64,000 bases of DNA, taken from Methanobacteriota archaeon (GTDB taxonomy: Archaea > Halobacteriota > Methanosarcinia > Methanosarcinales > Methanosarcinaceae). Position 1 is the stretch's first letter, and the number at the start of each line of letters is the position of its first letter. Made by a program: the position numbers and the translations under genes. A model generated the notes under the pieces. It was not told the origin of the DNA, searched no databases, and worked only from the letters and a program-made list of their open reading frames with translations. Positions 25,684 through 34,953 of this stretch are shown here, piece after piece. The stretch covers positions 1-64,000 of the forward strand of contig JAENYU010000004.1 in assembly GCA_016841625.1 (NCBI GenBank), read 5' to 3'.

Positions 25684-26790
25684 TTAGCTCATGCGGAAGA
25701 CCAGGAGCATGAATCCTGCGTAAATAAGGATCAGGAAAAGGCCTTCAAACCTTTTGATCTCCCAGCCGGTCCAGATGAAAAGAAGAAGCAAGAGGCTTAT
25801 GAGGAGCATGAAGGGAGTTATGACGTAGACGCTCATTTCCGTTATCGTGGGGGGGGAAATGAGCCCTGCGCAGCCAAGGATCAAAAAGATGTTTGTTATG
25901 TTTGAGCCAATGGCATTTCCCAGGGCAATATTTGCAAAACCGTTCCGGGCGGCTGAGATCGTGACCATAAGTTCCGGGAGCGAAGTGCCCACCGCAACCA
26001 GGCTCATGCCGATCAGGGTTTCGGGAATTTCCAGGAGCCGGGCAAAGAAGATTGACTGGTCAACAAAATACCTGGCCCCAATAATAATGGCAGCTCCGCT
26101 TGCAAGCAGCTTAACGAAGTCTGTAGAATTACTCCCGTTACCACAGGCTTTTATTTCAATTTTGGGCTCAATTTCAATTTCAGCCCTGCTTTCAGTTTCG
26201 GCTTCTTCTCCCGTATCCCGGATACTGTTTATTTCTATGCGCCCTTTTATCCCGGTTTCAATTTTTGCTTTCAGGTCAAAGAGATACTTGAATTTGAAAA
26301 AATAGTTCAGGAAATCCTTGAAATATATCTCTTCCTCATTTTTCTGCACCTTTTCAAGCAGGAAAAAAATGTAGGCAACATAGAGCAGGAGAAATATCGA
26401 GGCTTCAAGTCTTGAGATCCGTAAGTCAAGGGCAAAAACATAGAACATGGCGGAGGCAAAGAACATAACATAGCCGTCCCTTTTCAACATCTGCTCTTCG
26501 GTTTTGACCCTGGAAAGGAGCGCTGCGGTGCCCACGATGAGCCCTACGTTGGCAATGTTCGATCCTACAACGTTTCCGATTACGATTCCACTCGCCCCAT
26601 GGAAAGACGCTGTCAGGGAGGAGGCGAGTTCGGGCACGGAAGTTCCCACCGAAACGAGGGTCAGCCCTATAATGAACTCCGAAACCCCAAGCTTCTTTGC
26701 GATAGAGGAAGAGGACATTACAAATAAATCGGAACCTTTGACAAGGAGGCCAAGTCCGGCTACCAGGAGGAGAACGTTGACTGCTAGCAC
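25684..26790 (-). CDS. CaCA-family Na+/Ca2+ exchanger
   Basis: A 368-aa exchanger with two inverted alpha repeats. The first has GLTLVSVGTSVPELASSLTA and GNVVGSNIANVGLIVGTAAL; the second has GMSLVAVGTSLPELMVTISA and ALGNAIGSNITNIFLILG. About ten helices are expected, and a charged loop of about 65 residues rich in E, I and K (residues 155-220) separates the halves. It is like the bacterial YrbG/ChaA-type cation exchangers. The reading frame opens with GTG at 26790, without an obvious ribosome binding site. Calcium (or another divalent cation) for sodium or proton exchange is the likely role. Confidence 0.92.
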   Translation of the reverse strand: MLAVNVLLLVAGLGLLVKGSDLFVMSSSSIAKKLGVSEFIIGLTLVSVGTSVPELASSLTASFHGASGIVIGNVVGSNIANVGLIVGTAALLSRVKTEEQMLKRDGYVMFFASAMFYVFALDLRISRLEASIFLLLYVAYIFFLLEKVQKNEEEIYFKDFLNYFFKFKYLFDLKAKIETGIKGRIEINSIRDTGEEAETESRAEIEIEPKIEIKACGNGSNSTDFVKLLASGAAIIIGARYFVDQSIFFARLLEIPETLIGMSLVAVGTSLPELMVTISAARNGFANIALGNAIGSNITNIFLILGCAGLISPPTITEMSVYVITPFMLLISLLLLLFIWTGWEIKRFEGLFLILIYAGFMLLVFRMS

Positions 26791-26838
26791 AGGAAAAGAA
26801 GTGAATTCGGGTTTATTTAAAAGTATCTTATTTTACAG

Positions 26839-26899
26839 GAACTATTTTCGAGAACTATTTTCGAGAACTATTTTCGAGAACTATTTTCGAGAACTATTA
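26839..26899. repeat. 13-bp tandem repeat upstream of the exchanger gene
   Basis: Four perfect copies of GAACTATTTTCGA (26839-26890) and a partial fifth lie about 50-110 bp upstream of the exchanger gene and just downstream of nikR. Confidence 0.9.
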
Positions 26900-26930
26900 T
26901 TGAGGAAACTTTTTTCTTTTTTTAAACGGT

Positions 26931-27350
26931 TTATTTTTCTGTTTCGGGAACAGTTGTGAGTTTTGAGTATTTTACCCCTTTCAGACTAAGGATCTTTTCG
27001 GTAAGTTCTACTATATTTTCGCCTTCTCCTTCCATTATAATAACTTCAAAACACTCGTCGGCATCAAGATGGAAGCGCACGCTCGAACTTATCATTTCGG
27101 TGTACTCATGCTGGATATTTGCCAGGGAATTTGAAACCCCTTTCTTCGAACAGTCATATACGATAGAAATAGTCGCAGCCCTTTTTCCCTTGATGTCCTG
27201 CATCCATTCATAATGCAGGTTGTAAGTCCGGATAGCGTCCCTTATCCCCTCCGACCGGGAGGAGTATCCCCTATCCATGATTATCGTGTCAAAATTGTCC
27301 AGAAGTTCTCCTGGAAGAGAGATCCCTATTCTCATAAGCTGCTTTTCCAT
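26931..27350 (-). CDS. NikR-like nickel-responsive regulator
   Basis: A 139-aa protein with an N-terminal ribbon-helix-helix domain ([38 protein letters not shown]) and a C-terminal ACT-like metal-binding domain, as in NikR. The usual square-planar nickel ligands are His, His-x-His and Cys. Here H81, H94 and C100 are present, but the first histidine of H-x-H is arginine ([11 protein letters not shown]92). This may change metal affinity or specificity. AAGGAG precedes the ATG. It probably represses nickel uptake or related genes, but none lies beside it. Confidence 0.9.
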   Translation of the reverse strand: MEKQLMRIGISLPGELLDNFDTIIMDRGYSSRSEGIRDAIRTYNLHYEWMQDIKGKRAATISIVYDCSKKGVSNSLANIQHEYTEMISSSVRFHLDADECFEVIIMEGEGENIVELTEKILSLKGVKYSKLTTVPETEK

Positions 27351-28396
27351 AATCCCTACTCCTTAAAGGAACAGAATACCTCTTTCAAGGTGCTAGAATT
27401 AACTATTTCAATAATACTCTTCTTTTGGGGCCCATTTTCCCGCTCTGGAATTCGGGTGAATGAAAACCCTTAACAAATTTCCTTCATGAACTGAGGCACT
27501 GCAGGAAATACAATATAACCCCATTTTCCCTCCTGAATATAGTGGTCTGAAGTTATATTTAATATTTTTTTACATTTCACGTAATATTTTTTATTATTTT
27601 AAAGATGCTTATTCATAATATATTATATTTTTTAGCAGGTTTCTTTTGGCAGTTTTCCTTATAGTCAAAATGAAATAATTTCATTGAGTCTCGAATTGTT
27701 GGTTTCACCCTGGACTGAACTTTGCAATTTATACGAATAAACAGAGTAAGCTAAAACTAAAATCATTCTGATCTTCAGGTTGTGCCATTCTGATCTTCAG
27801 GTTATGTCAGTCTGGTCCTTCGGCAAAGCTAATAACGGACAAATGCATTAAAAGTGCGAAAATCAAGTCATAACAGAATCAATATACGATCATAATAGTC
27901 CGGTCATAAGGCATGCTAAAGGCAAAGGAAGAGTTCCCGGTACAACGGGCGCCCCCTGGCTGCGAAAGTCCTGGTGAACAAAGGTGAGGCGGATCTTATC
28001 AGGAAGCGAAAGGAATATTCCGGGCTGCTTGCAAACCAGGCAATTCCTTCCAGATTCCTGTAAAACCAGACATGTGCCCATCCGGACAAGATTTTGAACG
28101 GTGCCTTCACAGCTTCCGCATGTGATCTGCGGAATCCACGTGGGATTTGGGTGGGATCTGCACGAGGTTTGGATGGGATCTACACGGGATTTAATGGGAC
28201 ATAGACAGTCTCTAAATTTTTCAAAATAAAACCCGGTTTGATAAGCCTCCCGCAAATTCCCAAAAAGCTTATTAAAGGCAGAGTGCTATAGCGTCAGACA
28301 CGTCTACTTTGAAATTACAGAAATCAGGCTAATTTCCCGGGTTTATCCCATTCATCAAATTTAATGAAAGATTTACAATTAAAGAGTTGAAAAATC
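27351..28396. other. Kilobase gene-free region
   Basis: I see no convincing gene in about 1 kb. It holds a direct repeat CATTCTGATCTTCAGGTT (two copies, 27767-27805) and a G-rich plus-strand stretch (28129-28200) with repeated TGGGATTTGGGTGGGATCTG-like words. Frames at 27890-28255 look random. The G-rich words resemble local duplication. Confidence 0.45.
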
Positions 28397-29167
28397 ATGG
28401 CAATCCAAAAAGGCAATTTCATAAAATTAAACTACACAGGAAAGTTCGATGACGGTAAGGTTTTTGACACAACCGACGAAGAACTTGCAAAGGCGGAAGA
28501 AATTTTCAACCCCCGCGGCCTTTACGGCGGAGACGTAGTAATCGTCGGAGCAGGGCACACTATTCAGGGCCTGGACGAAGATCTCGAAGGAAAGGAAGTC
28601 GGCTACTCCGGCAGTGTTGAGATCCCCCCGGAAAAGGCTTTCGGGCCCACCGACTCCAGGCTCATTGAGACCCTCTCCGTCACAAAGTTCGAAGACAGGA
28701 AGGTCTACCCCGGAATGAAAGTCGAGATCGAAGGCAAGAGAGGTGTGGTCACAAGGGTAATCGGGCGCAGGGCTACCGTGGACTTCAACAGTCCCCTGGC
28801 AGGCCAGACCGTGACCTACGAGTACACCGTTGAGGCAGTTCTCGAAGAAGATGTCGAAAAGATCCAGGGCCTCCTTGCCCTCTACACCGGCCTTCGGGGC
28901 ATGGAAGTCGAAGTTGAAGACGAAATCGCAAAAATCTCCATCCCCACAGACCTGACCTTCAACCAGCGCTGGCTCATGGCAAAGAACAGAGTGGGAACCG
29001 AACTCTTCGAGTACGTTGCCCTCAAGGAAATCCAGCTCATTGAAAAACTCTTCCCCGAGCCCCATATCTCCGAAGAAGCCATTGAAGAAGCCCTGGCTGA
29101 AGTCGAAACTGAAGCTAAAGTCGAAGAAGCTCCCAACGCTGAAGAGCCAGAGGAAGCAGAAAACTAA
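28397..29167 (+). CDS. FKBP-type peptidyl-prolyl isomerase (long archaeal form)
   Basis: A 256-aa FKBP with the archaeal layout: a split FKBP domain (IKLNYTGKFDDGKVFDTTDE, then HTIQGLDEDLEGKEVGYSGSVEIPPEKAFG) with an inserted-in-flap chaperone domain (about 85-140, KVYPGMKVEIEGKRGVVTRV, DFNSPLAGQTVTYEY), and a C-terminal extension of about 100 residues ending in an acidic E/A-rich tail. It acts as prolyl isomerase and folding chaperone in the cytoplasm. The gene stands alone. Confidence 0.95.
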   Translation: MAIQKGNFIKLNYTGKFDDGKVFDTTDEELAKAEEIFNPRGLYGGDVVIVGAGHTIQGLDEDLEGKEVGYSGSVEIPPEKAFGPTDSRLIETLSVTKFEDRKVYPGMKVEIEGKRGVVTRVIGRRATVDFNSPLAGQTVTYEYTVEAVLEEDVEKIQGLLALYTGLRGMEVEVEDEIAKISIPTDLTFNQRWLMAKNRVGTELFEYVALKEIQLIEKLFPEPHISEEAIEEALAEVETEAKVEEAPNAEEPEEAEN

Positions 29168-29225
29168 TTTCTGACCTGAACCGAAAGGAACAGCTTAGGA
29201 GGCGAAGGGGTTTTCTCTTCGCAAA

Positions 29226-29298
29226 TTTTATATATAATAATCGGGTTCTCAGTACAGATTTCCCGGAAAGTTCAGCGCAATAACGACTCTTCCGGGAA
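29226..29298 (+). promoter_or_regulatory. TATA box and leader hairpin before tRNA-Ser
   Basis: TTTTATATATAATAA (29226-29240) is a strong TATA-like element about 85-95 bp upstream of the tRNA. A 9-bp hairpin TTCCCGGAA / TTCCGGGAA (29260-29268 and 29290-29298) follows. It could be a tRNA precursor leader or the terminator of the FKBP gene. Confidence 0.5.
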
Positions 29299-29322
29299 GC
29301 TTATGAGAACCCTTTCCAAAAT

Positions 29323-29407
29323 GCTGAGATAGCCAAGCGGACCACGGCGCCGGTCTTGAAAACCGGTAGTGCTACGCACTGCGGGAGTTCGAATCTCCCT
29401 CTCAGCG
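29323..29407 (+). tRNA. tRNA-Ser (UGA)
   Basis: The acceptor stem pairs GCTGAGA (29323-29329) with TCTCAGC (29400-29406), with discriminator G at 29407. The anticodon stem CCGGT / ACCGG encloses a CTTGAAA-type loop with anticodon TGA. The variable arm is long, as expected for a class II tRNA. The T arm is GGGAGTTCGAATCTCCC. No CCA is encoded. Confidence 0.95.
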
Positions 29408-29547
29408 TAATCTCTTTTTCTGGTTTCTTAAAATGAAAAAAAAGTTTTTGATTTTTCAAACTTGCTTTACGCTTTTGTGAACTCTTTTTCGAGAGTTTTC
29501 TGGAGTTTTCTAGATTTTCCAGGTTTTTCTGGAGTTTTTTTGGAGTT

Positions 29548-31611
29548 TTATTTTTCAAGGTCACTGAAACTGATCCTGAATTCCGTTCCTGCGGCCCTGT
29601 TAAGCTCGATGCACCCCTCTATCTGGTCCACAAGGAGGGTTACGAGCTGGAGCCCGAGGGAATCCGGGCTATTGAAATCGATTTCTTTTGGGATGCCAGG
29701 GCCGGAATCCTTTACAACAATCGTATACTGGAAACTTTCCCGGGAACTTTTTTCTTGCTTGCATTCTGAAGCTGCCCCGGAAGCCCCGGAGTTTGAGTAA
29801 GCATTTTCTTCCCCGAAAAGGCTTATGCGGATTTCTCCTTTCTTTCCTGCAGGAAAAGCATGTTTAAGGGAATTTGAGACCAGCTCGTTTACGATAATGC
29901 CGAGGGGAATCGCAGTATCCATTCCCAGGTAAATCTGTTCGAAGTCCTGCCTCAGGCTGATATCTCCGTTTTTCACAGTATAGGAACTGAGCAGTTCTGC
30001 AGTCAGTTTCCGGAGGTAGGCTGAAAAATCAAGGGTATCGACTTCGCCTCCTTTGTAGAGCTCCTCGTGAATCAGGGCCATGGATATAACGCGGTTCTGG
30101 CTTTCCCGGAAGGCTTCAAGCACTTCCCTATCCTCGAACTTTTCCGCCTGGAGGCTGAGGAGGGATGAAATCACCTGCAGGTTGTTCTTGATCCTGTGGT
30201 GGATCTCCTTTGTGCGGACTTTATCTATTTTTGTCAGGGCTTTTTCCGCCATTTTACGCTCGGTGATATCATAGATCGAACCCTGGATTTGCCCCGAGGC
30301 ATCGGGGTTTCCGGGAAGCTTACTGATGATTTCCCTGACCCACCTTATTTCCCCGTCTTTCCTGCGTAGCCGATATTCCAGTTCGGTGGAGTGTTCAGGA
30401 TTGGATTTCGCTTTTTCCCCTCTCTCGGTGAGCAGATGCTGGTCTTCAGGGGCAACGAGTTCGGCCCACTTCACCTTCCCGGAAAGGAAGTCTTCTTTTC
30501 TATAACCTGTGATTTCTTCCACAGCCCCGTGCATGAATATCGGGGCAAAATTCCTGTCAAGCTGGAACCCTATTCCCTGGAAGTTCTGCATAAATGAAAG
30601 GTAGCCCTCTTCATTTTTCGGCAGGTTTTCCACTGCCAGACCCTGTCCTTCCATATCTCCCTTTATCCCCAGCATTCTGTAAATAAGGCCCTGGTCATCT
30701 CTGAGAAAAGTTGCTTGCTGCCTGAAAGCTTCTTCGCTCAGTTTCAGTTCCCTGAAAAGAAGGCTGCAGGGGTCTTCAAAGCCTGTTTCAATGATTGCTT
30801 TGTAGATCAGGTAGAAAGACAGCAGTTTAAGGCAGTGGCCTATGAAGTTGAAAATTTCTTCCGTATTCGTGTGATAGGTAAGGGCAAGTTCCCCTAAAAT
30901 TGTCACGACAATGGCCGCTGCAAGGATCCTGAAAACATGGTTTTCGAACCTGTCTCTTTTTCGGTACAGAAGCGCCAGTGAACAAAGAAAAGTGAAAGAG
31001 ATGATGTATTCGCTTACTATTTTAAATAGGGTGAGGCCTGAACCGCTTACATAGCAGTCAGGAAAATTCCTCAAATAGAAAATTGAAATCAGGCAAGCTC
31101 CTGAAACTCCGATATATACAAGAAGTACCTTCCGGGAAAAGATGGCATTATCCAGGAATCTGGCACTTTTCGCACCTGCCAGCTCGTGATTAACCAGAAG
31201 GAAGGGGGCTACAAAAAGGGACATGCTTTCCAGGTACCTTGCGGCTATCCAGAGCTGGGCGGAAAGGTTTGAGTCGAATTCAGGAAAAACTCCCATTCCT
31301 TCATATGCAAGGGTACGTAAAAAATCAAACAACCCTATAAAAAGATAAGAAGTCCCTATGAATAGAAGATATCGGTTTTCAAGAAAGGACTTTGATTTCC
31401 ACACAATCAGGAAAACCACGTATGCGACCAGGACGGTGAACAGTTCCACCATGCAGTGGAAGAGAAGGTAGTTGTTGAGGCTGATTATGTAAAGCAACCC
31501 TACTATGAATATCCATAATATTACCTGATCCGGTTTTACTATGGTTTTTTCAATCCTGAAACCCGGTAAATGCATACCCCCTTGCATACCTTTTTTTTTG
31601 CACCGAATCAT
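29548..31611 (-). CDS. Membrane histidine kinase: MASE3-PAS-HisKA_2-HATPase
   Basis: About 687 aa. Seven or so hydrophobic segments between residues 30 and 270 match the MASE3 sensor (WIAARYLESMSLFVAPFLL is typical). A PAS/PAC unit follows (HGAVEEITGYRKEDFLSGKVKW ... GSIYDITERK). The dimerisation helix carries the phosphate-accepting histidine in KEIHHRIKNNLQVISSLLSLQAEKF (HisKA_2 type), and the HATPase has NELVSNSLKHAFPAGKKGEIRI and DSGPGIP. Start codon is uncertain: a TTG at 31620, this ATG and two later ATGs are all in frame. Its kinase core closely resembles the kinases at 53338 and 58745. No response regulator is adjacent. The signal is unknown. Confidence 0.9.
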   Translation of the reverse strand: MIRCKKKGMQGGMHLPGFRIEKTIVKPDQVILWIFIVGLLYIISLNNYLLFHCMVELFTVLVAYVVFLIVWKSKSFLENRYLLFIGTSYLFIGLFDFLRTLAYEGMGVFPEFDSNLSAQLWIAARYLESMSLFVAPFLLVNHELAGAKSARFLDNAIFSRKVLLVYIGVSGACLISIFYLRNFPDCYVSGSGLTLFKIVSEYIISFTFLCSLALLYRKRDRFENHVFRILAAAIVVTILGELALTYHTNTEEIFNFIGHCLKLLSFYLIYKAIIETGFEDPCSLLFRELKLSEEAFRQQATFLRDDQGLIYRMLGIKGDMEGQGLAVENLPKNEEGYLSFMQNFQGIGFQLDRNFAPIFMHGAVEEITGYRKEDFLSGKVKWAELVAPEDQHLLTERGEKAKSNPEHSTELEYRLRRKDGEIRWVREIISKLPGNPDASGQIQGSIYDITERKMAEKALTKIDKVRTKEIHHRIKNNLQVISSLLSLQAEKFEDREVLEAFRESQNRVISMALIHEELYKGGEVDTLDFSAYLRKLTAELLSSYTVKNGDISLRQDFEQIYLGMDTAIPLGIIVNELVSNSLKHAFPAGKKGEIRISLFGEENAYSNSGASGAASECKQEKSSRESFQYTIVVKDSGPGIPKEIDFNSPDSLGLQLVTLLVDQIEGCIELNRAAGTEFRISFSDLEK

Positions 31612-32216
31612 ACTACCCAAAGTAATTTGGTCTGCCGTTCATTTTTTTAAATAAGTGGATGGGGTAAAAGTGACCATTGCAATATATTAACCCGTTGGTG
31701 CCAGTTTGAGATTGATCAACCTTTCTAATATAAAGTAAAATATGTAAATTCAGTAATAAAGAAGGTTCACAGAAAAAAAATGGCAAAACACTGTTTGATG
31801 GATAATCCACTTTTTGTATCCTGAATGAAAAAAGAAAAAATTTGGTGTTTGATGTAATTTAGAAAAAAAACAAATTGACGTTTTGCCATTTTTTACGGCT
31901 CATTTTTCAAGCCTTATTTGCCATTCACGTCTTATTCTTCTCCCATCTCTCTCCTGAATTCGAGGTAATCTATTTCAACCTCTTCAAGTTCGTATTCCAT
32001 GTTTTATGCCCCCATTTTCTTTTGGTTAATAATTGTCCCTCAATTTTCCTTGCTCATTTCTAGACGTTTTTTCAAGGAAGTTACTCCGTTTTTGAAAAAG
32101 ATGTCAATTTATTTATAGTTTTCCGTTAACCGGCATCTGGTACGAACGATTGTGAAGAGTTAACATTGATTCCCACCATTTATGACAGTGTATCACATTC
32201 GGGAAGATATTTTTAA
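31612..32216. other. Intergenic region, possible tiny gene inside
   Basis: About 600 bp without a normal-sized gene. It contains the 22-codon frame at 31932-32000. TTTTGCCATTTTTT (31880-31893) and an inverted counterpart AAAAAATGGCAAAA (31775-31788) form a 13-14-bp inverted repeat 90 bp apart. Confidence 0.4.
31932..32000 (-). CDS. Possible 22-residue acidic protein
   Basis: The frame MEYELEEVEIDYLEFRREMG-EE is compact, strongly acidic and amphipathic, and GGGGG lies 8 nt before its ATG. Translated proteins of 20-40 residues are known in Methanosarcina mazei (for example sP26, which binds glutamine synthetase), so this size is credible. I cannot compare the sequences. Nothing else supports it, so it remains a candidate. 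Confidence 0.35.
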   Translation of the reverse strand: MEYELEEVEIDYLEFRREMGEE

Positions 32217-33458
32217 ATGAAAGTTGCGGCATTTCACATTCCTATGCAGAGAAAGCTTGTGAAGAAAAATTCCGGACCCGAACTCATAATGGGGATCAGG
32301 AACCTTGCAGGGCTTGAGGCATGTGCCCGGTATGCGGACGCCGTCTATTTTTCAACGGACCGGTTGAGCCTGCGGGCGCGGGCAAAGGAGATCACCCTCG
32401 AGAACCTGGAGGCCTTCACGAAAGAAGTCCGGGCAAGGGGGCTCAGGGCTTACCTGGCGGTAAACTCCACCGTAAACGAGAACAGAATCGGGGAAGCTTC
32501 CGAACTTGTCGAGGCTGCGGCATCCGCGGGAGTTGACGCAGTAATTGCCTGGGACCCGGCGGTAATCCTCAGGGCAAGAAAAGCGGGGCTTACGGTCCAC
32601 ATTTCAACCCAGGCCAACGTCACTAACCATGAGACTGCGGAGTTTTACCGGGAGCTGGGGGCAAAGAGGATCGTGCTCTCAAGAGAACTTTCCCTGGAAG
32701 AGATCCGGCAGATCAGGGAAAATTCGGAAGTGGAAATCGAAGCTTTTGTCCACGGCGCCATGTGCATGGCAGTCTCAGGCAGGTGCCACCTTTCTGCCTA
32801 TGCCCTGGGCAGGTCTGGGAACTGCGGAAAGTGCACCCAGCCCTGCCGCTGGGAATGGGAGCTGCACGGGGAAAACGGGATTGTGGCAGAAAGCCGGGGA
32901 AAGTACCTCCTCAGCGCAAGAGACCTCTGTATGATAGGGCACGTCCCGGCACTGGTCGAAGCAGGCATCTCGGCTTTCAAGGTTGAGGGGAGGCTGCGGG
33001 ACCCCGGTTACCTTGAGACGGTTTCCCGCTGTTACAGGGAGGCGATCGCTGCGTACGAAAACGGCGGCTATACCCCCGAAAAGGTCGAAGCCTGGACCCG
33101 GGACCTCGCTTCGGTCTACAACAGGGGTTTTTCAACAGGCTTTTATTTCGGGGTCCCCGGGCTGGAAGGCTTTTCCCCGGAAAAAGGCATGAACGCCTCA
33201 GAAAATAAGCGCAGAGCTGTGGGAATCGTTACAAACTATTACCCGAAAGCCGGGGCTGCGGCTGTCAGGCTCCTCGAGGAGGGACTTGCTGTGGGGGATG
33301 AAATCCTTATAGAAGGGAGCACCACCTATCTCAAGCAGCAGGTCCGGTCCATGAGGAAAGAAGGCCTGCTCCTGGACAGGGCTGAAAAAGGGGATGAAAT
33401 AGGGCTTTCCGTGGAAGGGAAGGTCCGTGAGAACGACCGAATATATATAATAGGATAA
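32217..33458 (+). CDS. U32-family peptidase-like protein
   Basis: A 413-aa U32-family protein. The N-terminal TIM-like region is followed by the family signature EAFVHGAMCMAVSGRCHLS, then SGNCGKCTQPCRW; these cysteines can hold an iron-sulphur cluster. The C-terminal part (RAVGIVTNYYPKAGAAAVRLLEEGLAVGDEILIEG) is a beta-barrel like that of the YegQ/TrhP group. U32 proteins are increasingly linked to tRNA or rRNA hydroxylation (TrhP, RlhA) rather than peptide cleavage. There is no clear Shine-Dalgarno site, so a leaderless message is possible. It is monocistronic, upstream of mch. Confidence 0.92.
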   Translation: MKVAAFHIPMQRKLVKKNSGPELIMGIRNLAGLEACARYADAVYFSTDRLSLRARAKEITLENLEAFTKEVRARGLRAYLAVNSTVNENRIGEASELVEAAASAGVDAVIAWDPAVILRARKAGLTVHISTQANVTNHETAEFYRELGAKRIVLSRELSLEEIRQIRENSEVEIEAFVHGAMCMAVSGRCHLSAYALGRSGNCGKCTQPCRWEWELHGENGIVAESRGKYLLSARDLCMIGHVPALVEAGISAFKVEGRLRDPGYLETVSRCYREAIAAYENGGYTPEKVEAWTRDLASVYNRGFSTGFYFGVPGLEGFSPEKGMNASENKRRAVGIVTNYYPKAGAAAVRLLEEGLAVGDEILIEGSTTYLKQQVRSMRKEGLLLDRAEKGDEIGLSVEGKVRENDRIYIIG

Positions 33459-33620
33459 AAATAATACAACAGCATCTATATATTGGATTTCTCCCAATCA
33501 CGGTAGCAAATTCCAGGGTTAATTCAAAAAATCTAACCTGGTTTAACAATCCTCTGATCGGATGTTTTGTCCTCCCCCGGACGAATCAACCTTTGATGGA
33601 TTCGAAATAATATTCTAAGC

Positions 33621-33653
33621 TTCCGGTTACAAGCCGGAACCCGTAAAGGTGAT
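33621..33653 (+). promoter_or_regulatory. mch leader hairpin and ribosome binding site
   Basis: A hairpin TTCCGG-n7-CCGGAA (33621-33639) lies about 10 nt before GGTGA (33648-33652), which decides the TTG start of mch. A hairpin this close to the ribosome site could affect translation. Confidence 0.45.
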
Positions 33654-33656
33654 TAT

Positions 33657-34622
33657 TTGATAAGTGTCAACGAAATGGGATCATACGTCATCGAAGAGAT
33701 GCTCGACTGGGTCGAAGACATAAAAGCGGAAGTTGTCAAGCTCGAAAACGGCGCCACAATCATTGACTGTGGAGTCAACACGGAAGGCGGATATGAGGCC
33801 GGGATGTACCTCTCAAGGCTCTGCCTTGCCGACCTTGCCGACCTCAGGTACAGCACCTTCGACCTGAACGGGATCAAGTGGCCTGCCATCCAGGTGGCAA
33901 GCGACAACCCTGTCATTGCCTGTATGGCTTCCCAGTACGCAGGCTGGAGAATTTCCGTAGGTGACTACTTCGCAATGGGTTCCGGGCCTGCCAGGGCACT
34001 TGGCCTGAAGCCCAAAGAGCTCTACGAGGAAATCGGGTACGAAGACGACTTCGAAGCCGCAGTCCTGGTCCTGGAATCCGATAAACTTCCCGATGAGAAG
34101 GTCGTGGAGTACATCGCCAGGCACTGCAGTGTCGACCCGGAAAACGTAATGATCGCAGTTGCCCCCACCGCTTCCATCGCAGGCTCGGTCCAGATCTCTG
34201 CCCGTGTGGTGGAAACCGGGATCCACAAACTCGAATCCATCGGCTTTGACATCAACTGCATAAAGAGCGGGTACGGAACCGCCCCGATCGCCCCGATAGT
34301 CGGAAACGATGTCCAGTGCATGGGTTCAACCAACGATTGCGTGATCTACTGTGGCGAGACCAACTACACCGTAGAATTCGAAGGGGAACTTGCAGAACTC
34401 GAAGCCTTCGTAAAGAAAGCCCCCTCCTCAACCTCCCGCGACTTTGGAAAGCCCTTCTACCAGACATTCAAGGAAGCAGGTTTCGACTTCTTCAAGGTCG
34501 ACGCAGGTATGTTTGCTCCTGCAAGGCTTACCGTAAACGATCTCAAGAGCACAAAGACCGTTTCCTGCGGCGGACTCTACCCCGACACCCTGCTCGAGTC
34601 CTTCGGGATCAAGCAGCTCTAA
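33657..34622 (+). CDS. mch: Methenyl-tetrahydromethanopterin cyclohydrolase
   Basis: A 321-aa enzyme matching Mch along its full length, with hallmark stretches [63 protein letters not shown] and [15 protein letters not shown]. It interconverts methenyl-tetrahydrosarcinapterin and formyl-tetrahydrosarcinapterin in the C1 pathway of methanogenesis, in the cytoplasm. Translation starts at a TTG, preceded by GGTGA. The gene ends in a long pyrimidine tract that likely terminates transcription. This gene is the main evidence that the organism is a methanogen or relative. Confidence 0.97.
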   Translation: MISVNEMGSYVIEEMLDWVEDIKAEVVKLENGATIIDCGVNTEGGYEAGMYLSRLCLADLADLRYSTFDLNGIKWPAIQVASDNPVIACMASQYAGWRISVGDYFAMGSGPARALGLKPKELYEEIGYEDDFEAAVLVLESDKLPDEKVVEYIARHCSVDPENVMIAVAPTASIAGSVQISARVVETGIHKLESIGFDINCIKSGYGTAPIAPIVGNDVQCMGSTNDCVIYCGETNYTVEFEGELAELEAFVKKAPSSTSRDFGKPFYQTFKEAGFDFFKVDAGMFAPARLTVNDLKSTKTVSCGGLYPDTLLESFGIKQL

Positions 34623-34639
34623 GGGCAACTGCCCTTTTC

Positions 34640-34812
34640 CCTAATTTTTTTGTTTCCTCTTTTCTTTTTTTGATTTGTTGTCTCTTTTTTGCCTCTTTAT
34701 TCCTTTTTGTTTCTCCCTCTCTATTTTCCTATTTACTATATTCTTCTTACTTTTTTTCTTTATAGGCCTTTTACTTCCCTCTTTCTTTTTTTCTTCCTTT
34801 TTTACAACTTAT
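34640..34812 (+). terminator. Long pyrimidine tract after mch
   Basis: About 170 nt of nearly pure T and C on the mRNA-like strand, with many runs of five to nine T. Archaeal RNA polymerase stops at T-rich tracts without a hairpin, so this is a strong multi-site terminator. No gene is inside. Confidence 0.7.
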
Positions 34813-34866
34813 CTGGATGATAACACCGTTAACAGAATTTATTTAAGGATTTGAGCCCCTCTCTTG

Positions 34867-34876
34867 TTATATATTT
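34867..34876 (+). promoter_or_regulatory. TATA box for the DUF2124 gene
   Basis: TTATATATTT lies about 80 bp before the start codon at 34954. It is the best TATA match in the interval, and it would give an mRNA leader of about 50 nt. Confidence 0.5.
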
Positions 34877-34953
34877 CATAAAAAGTATGCTTACCCAAAA
34901 ATATACCTGTATGATTCTTTCAATAAAGCTTGGTTTTTGAAGAGGTTATTTTC

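Noticed and set aside
27890-28255. 121-codon minus-strand frame
   Set aside because: Its composition is random-like, rich in C, P and R, with no ribosome site. It ends in the G-rich local repeat.
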